From contig DLHW01000017.1 in assembly GCA_002483425.1 (NCBI GenBank), forward strand, positions 10,387 through 19,214: a stretch of DNA of 8,828 nucleotides. Direction: 5' to 3'. The DNA comes from Methylococcaceae bacterium UBA7658 (GTDB taxonomy: Bacteria > Pseudomonadota > Gammaproteobacteria > Methylococcales > Methylomonadaceae). This document shows positions 7,001 to 8,828 of the stretch, one piece after another. How positions within the stretch are numbered: position 1 is the first letter of the stretch; each line of letters begins with the position of its first letter. A program made the position numbers and the translations under genes. The notes under the pieces were generated by a model. That model was not told the origin of the DNA, made no database searches, and saw only the letters and a program-made list of their open reading frames with translations.

Positions 7001-7711
7001 TGGATTGTAGGCGGCGACGGCTGGGCATACGACATCGGTTACGGCGGCTTGGATCATGTCCTGGCCAGCGGACGAAATGTCAACATATTGGTGTTGGATA
7101 CTGAAGTCTATTCCAATACCGGCGGACAGAAATCCAAGTCGACGCCGTTAGGCGCGGTCGCCAAATTCGCCGCCGGCGGCAAAGCGCAGATGAAGAAAGA
7201 TTTGGCTTTGCTGGCGATGGATTACGCCAATGTATACGTGGCGCATGTGGCCTATGCCGGTAAAGACACGCAAACCTTGAATGCTTTTCTGGAAGCGGAA
7301 GCGCACGAAGGGCCCTCGATTATCATCGCTTATGCACCTTGCATCGCCCACGGCGTCGATTTGTCGAATAACCATCGGCAACAGAATTTGGCAGTGAAAA
7401 GCGGTCACTGGCCGCTATTCAGGTTCGATCCCAATAAAATCAAACAAGGTAAAAATCCCATGCATCTGGATTCGCCCGAACCTTCGATCCCGCTTAGCGA
7501 TTTTGTTAAATCGGAAACCCGTTTCAGCATGTTGTGGCAAACTCACCCTGACGATGCAGAGCGGTTTTTAAAACAAGCGCAGGAAGAAGTGAAAAACCGC
7601 TACCATTATTACAAGCAGCTTTCCGAACTTGAGTGGAACGAGTCGACCCGGCCGTCTTCGGTCAAAGCTCAATTAAAAACGGATGCAAAATCGGAGCAAG
7701 GCAATGGTTGA
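4073..7711 (+). CDS. nifJ: pyruvate:ferredoxin (flavodoxin) oxidoreductase, single-chain
   Basis: This cytosolic thiamine diphosphate / iron-sulfur enzyme interconverts pyruvate + CoA and acetyl-CoA + CO2 with reduced ferredoxin or flavodoxin. The 1212-residue chain has the full single-chain order: N-terminal TPP-pyrimidine domain (about 1-250) with YPITPSSPMGEW, T32, E65 and R115; domain II (about 260-390); gamma-like domain (about 430-620); EKR linker (E684-R686); a two-cluster ferredoxin domain with C700/C703/C706/C710 and C757/C760/C763/C767; and a C-terminal TPP domain with GDGWAYDIGYGG (981-992) and YSNTGGQ (N1015). The proximal cluster ligands are C831, C834, C859 and C1090. All key residues of the Desulfovibrio africanus enzyme have counterparts. 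The chain continues about 30 polar residues beyond the usual end and shows no obvious D. africanus-like protective C-terminal domain. ATG 4073 aligns with homologues although its ribosome site is poor. The 3' end overlaps the next gene by 8 nt. Confidence 0.97.
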   Translation: MQTQHTLTIDANQAVAIIAHKLNEVIAIYPITPSSPMGEWADEWSSNGQVNLWDTVPEVIEMQSEGGAAGAIHGALQAGALATTFTASQGLLLMLPNMYKIAGELTPAVFHIAARSLACQGLSIFGDHSDVMSARMTGFAMLCSNSPQEAMDFALISQAASLEGRLPVMHFFDGFRTSHEVAKINVLDDATLRSMIQQQWIVAHKNRALTPDRPVLRGTAQNPDVYFQARETVNPYYQAFPSIVQKAMAKFAELTGRRYRLFDYAGSDQAERVLVIMGSGTEAAEETVDYLNRQGENVGLLKVRLYRPFDAESLLAGLPVSCRAIAVLDRTKEPGSDGEPLYKDVLTAIAQNTLGGSPKFQVMPKVVGGRYGLSSKEFTPGMIKAIFDELKKEQPKNNFTIGIHDDVTRSSLEWDSNYRTDAHDGTFQAMFYGLGSDGTVSANKNSIKIIGEATDLFAQGYFVYDSKKSGAVTVSHLRFGPKPIRSTYLIGANDADFIGCHQAIFLQRYTMLDNAAENAVFLLNSAEPVDQVWNTLPRTMQQLMIAKNIRFFVIDGYAVAEKSGMGKRINTIMQTCFFAISGVLPQEQAITAIKQAVEKTYGKKGQRIVEINFKAIDETLASLHQVTIPSTITSQVEIRSAISESAPEFIKHVTSEIIAGRGDQLTVGVMPVDGTFPTGTAAFEKRNLALEIPVWETDLCTQCGKCAMVCPHGVIRSKVYSTDLLQNAPPAFKHAPMLGKDFPAGLSMSYQVAPEDCTGCTLCVDICPIRDKSNVSRKALNMYPQPPLLEAERENWEFFLSLSEYDRRLLKPNTIKGSMVMQPLFEFSGACVGCGETPYLKLASQLFGDRMIVANATGCSSIYGGNLPTTPWTKNAEGRGPAWSNSLFEDNAEFGLGMRIALDKQGEQAKELLQSLSARLGKEFVQTILNADQSDEAGIYEQRERVTELKQRLQGMDEPAAQSLLQLADYLCKKSVWIVGGDGWAYDIGYGGLDHVLASGRNVNILVLDTEVYSNTGGQKSKSTPLGAVAKFAAGGKAQMKKDLALLAMDYANVYVAHVAYAGKDTQTLNAFLEAEAHEGPSIIIAYAPCIAHGVDLSNNHRQQNLAVKSGHWPLFRFDPNKIKQGKNPMHLDSPEPSIPLSDFVKSETRFSMLWQTHPDDAERFLKQAQEEVKNRYHYYKQLSELEWNESTRPSSVKAQLKTDAKSEQGNG
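7693..7696 (+). promoter_or_regulatory. ribosome binding site fixing the DHOD-like start
   Basis: GGAG lies 7 nt before ATG 7704, inside the last codons of the PFOR gene. The alternative in-frame ATG at 7683 has only A-rich sequence before it, so this site decides the start and implies that ribosomes finishing PFOR can reinitiate here. Confidence 0.65.
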
Positions 7712-8717
7712 TTTAACAACGACATATCTGGGCTTAAAATTGGCTCATCCGCTCGTGCCGTCGGCTTCTCCGTTCAGCAAAAATACCGATACGGCTAGGC
7801 GTCTCGAAGATGCAGGGGCATCTGCACTGGTCATGCATTCGTTATTTGAAGAAAAAATCGAAGCCGAACAACGGCAAATGGATCGATTTTTTTATCAGCA
7901 GGCCATCGGCTACGGGGAAGCCGACTCATTCCATCCGGTACCCGATCAAGTGCAGACCTACCAGGATCAATACCTGGAAAATTTACAAAAAATCAAAACA
8001 GCCTTACACATTCCGGTGATTGCCAGTTTGAATGGGACTTCAATCGGGGGTTGGGTCGATTACGGTAAACAACTTCAGCAAGCAGGCGCCGATGCGCTGG
8101 AGTTGAATGTGTACCATGTCGCGGCGAATCCTGAGGATAGCAGCGAAGCCGTCGAAAACCGATACATCGCAATTCTGCAGGAACTAAAGCAACACGTCAC
8201 CATACCGATTACGATGAAACTGTCGCCGCAGTTTAGTTCCTTAATTCATTTCGCCAAGCGTTTGGAATTTGCCGGTGCAGACGGAATCGCAATTTTTAAC
8301 CGTTTCTATCAGCCCGATATCGATCTGGAATCGTTGGAAGTACTGCCGAAACTTGAACTGTCGACTACCGCCGAATCGTTGATGCGCGTCCGCTGGACGG
8401 CTTTATTATTTGGTAAAGTGAAATTATCGCTGGCTGTAACAGGCGGGTTTCATCAAACGGAAGATGTCATCAAGGCCTTGCTTGCCGGCGCCGATGTCGT
8501 GCATTTGTGCAGCGTATTGCTTAAACAAGGCAGCGCCCATTTAACGGTAATTCGTGACGAATTGGGTCGGTGGCTGGAAGAACACGAATACGACTCGATC
8601 CAGCAATTAAAAGGCAGCGTCAGCCAGCAACACGCCATCGACCCCAGCGCTTATGAACGGGCAAATTATGTGCAGGTATTGGACAATTATTCGCATCCGA
8701 GTGGGGTGTTAAGGTAA
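7704..8717 (+). CDS. dihydroorotate dehydrogenase-like FMN protein, PFOR-linked
   Basis: The 337-residue product is predicted to be a soluble TIM-barrel flavoprotein of the DHOD-like family. It starts VDLTTTYLGLKLAHPLVPSAS, the N-terminal strand pattern of class 1 DHODs. FMN-barrel features follow: SLNG (109-111 region, N110), ELN (N135), MKLSP (K172, matching the FMN-contacting Lys), IFNR (N199), and VTGGF (246-249) with the phosphate-binding AGADVVHLCSVLL (261-273). The catalytic loop differs: class 1 enzymes read NLSCPN, whereas this reads NVYHVAANP, with His138 where the cysteine base is expected. Its only cysteine is C269, elsewhere in the fold. A true pyrimidine role is therefore unlikely. 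Its ATG overlaps the PFOR stop by 8 nt, which suggests coupled synthesis and perhaps electron transfer with PFOR (inference). Tandem stops, TAA then TAG, end it. As far as I recall the family has no established reaction. Confidence 0.85.
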   Translation: MVDLTTTYLGLKLAHPLVPSASPFSKNTDTARRLEDAGASALVMHSLFEEKIEAEQRQMDRFFYQQAIGYGEADSFHPVPDQVQTYQDQYLENLQKIKTALHIPVIASLNGTSIGGWVDYGKQLQQAGADALELNVYHVAANPEDSSEAVENRYIAILQELKQHVTIPITMKLSPQFSSLIHFAKRLEFAGADGIAIFNRFYQPDIDLESLEVLPKLELSTTAESLMRVRWTALLFGKVKLSLAVTGGFHQTEDVIKALLAGADVVHLCSVLLKQGSAHLTVIRDELGRWLEEHEYDSIQQLKGSVSQQHAIDPSAYERANYVQVLDNYSHPSGVLR

Positions 8718-8784
8718 TAGGCGATATGTTTTACCGGAAAGTAAATCCGTACCAATTATATGCTGATGCTCAACTCAAATACCC

Positions 8785-8828
8785 ATGAGTAAGTTTTCGC
8801 GTTTTCTGCCTGACAATGCGAAGCCTAT
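8785..8828 (+). CDS. possible 5' end of a further gene (unrecognised)
   Basis: An ATG at 8785 opens MSKFSRFLPDNAKP and stays open to the window edge, 14 full codons. It follows the DHOD-like gene by 67 nt in the same direction. No clear ribosome site precedes it. The fragment is too short to identify, and an open stretch this short is expected by chance. Confidence 0.3.
   Translation, partial: MSKFSRFLPDNAKP

Noticed and set aside
7683..7703. Upstream ATG at 7683 as start of the DHOD-like gene
   Set aside because: No ribosome site precedes it, whereas ATG 7704 has GGAG at 7-nt spacing and begins at the conserved VDLTTTYLG.

Overview
The window looks like the chromosome of a Gram-negative gammaproteobacterium. 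It has lipid A biosynthesis genes in the classical fabZ-lpxA...rnhB context, and LpxA and RNase HII sequences that align by eye with Pseudomonas and E. coli homologues. GC content is mid-range. A methanotroph-like lineage (Methylococcales) or a relative is plausible, but that is inference from style and gene mix; no marker here proves it.

Layout. (1) Positions 1-1672, plus strand: the 3' part of fabZ, then lpxA (TTG start, 3 nt after the fabZ stop), then rnhB. lpxB, which sits between lpxA and rnhB in E. coli, is absent here. (2) 1673-1867: a short convergent spacer with hairpins. (3) 1868-3547, minus strand: a 559-residue polytopic transporter of the BT1 (folate/biopterin transporter) branch of the MFS. 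(4) 3548-4072: a 525-bp AT-rich divergent intergenic region holding a degenerate REP-like element, a perfect 20-bp inverted repeat and two smaller palindromes upstream of the next gene. (5) 4073-8717, plus strand: a two-gene unit made of a complete single-chain pyruvate:ferredoxin/flavodoxin oxidoreductase (nifJ type, 1212 aa) and, overlapping it by 8 nt, a dihydroorotate-dehydrogenase-like flavoprotein (337 aa). (6) 8718-8828: a spacer and possibly the first 14 codons of another gene.

How they work together. Region 1 is housekeeping: FabZ dehydrates 3-hydroxyacyl-ACP, LpxA diverts 3-hydroxyacyl-ACP to lipid A, and RNase HII removes ribonucleotides from DNA. Region 5 is a redox module. PFOR interconverts pyruvate and acetyl-CoA + CO2 with low-potential electrons, and the overlapping DHOD-like flavoprotein is probably made in step with it. 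That partner keeps the FMN-barrel features but lacks the catalytic cysteine expected of a class 1 dihydroorotate dehydrogenase, so its substrate is unknown. This pair is the best candidate in the window for under-described biology. The most testable single-residue prediction is in LpxA, where Met167 at the acyl-ruler position predicts a C10 3-hydroxyacyl preference, as in Pseudomonas.
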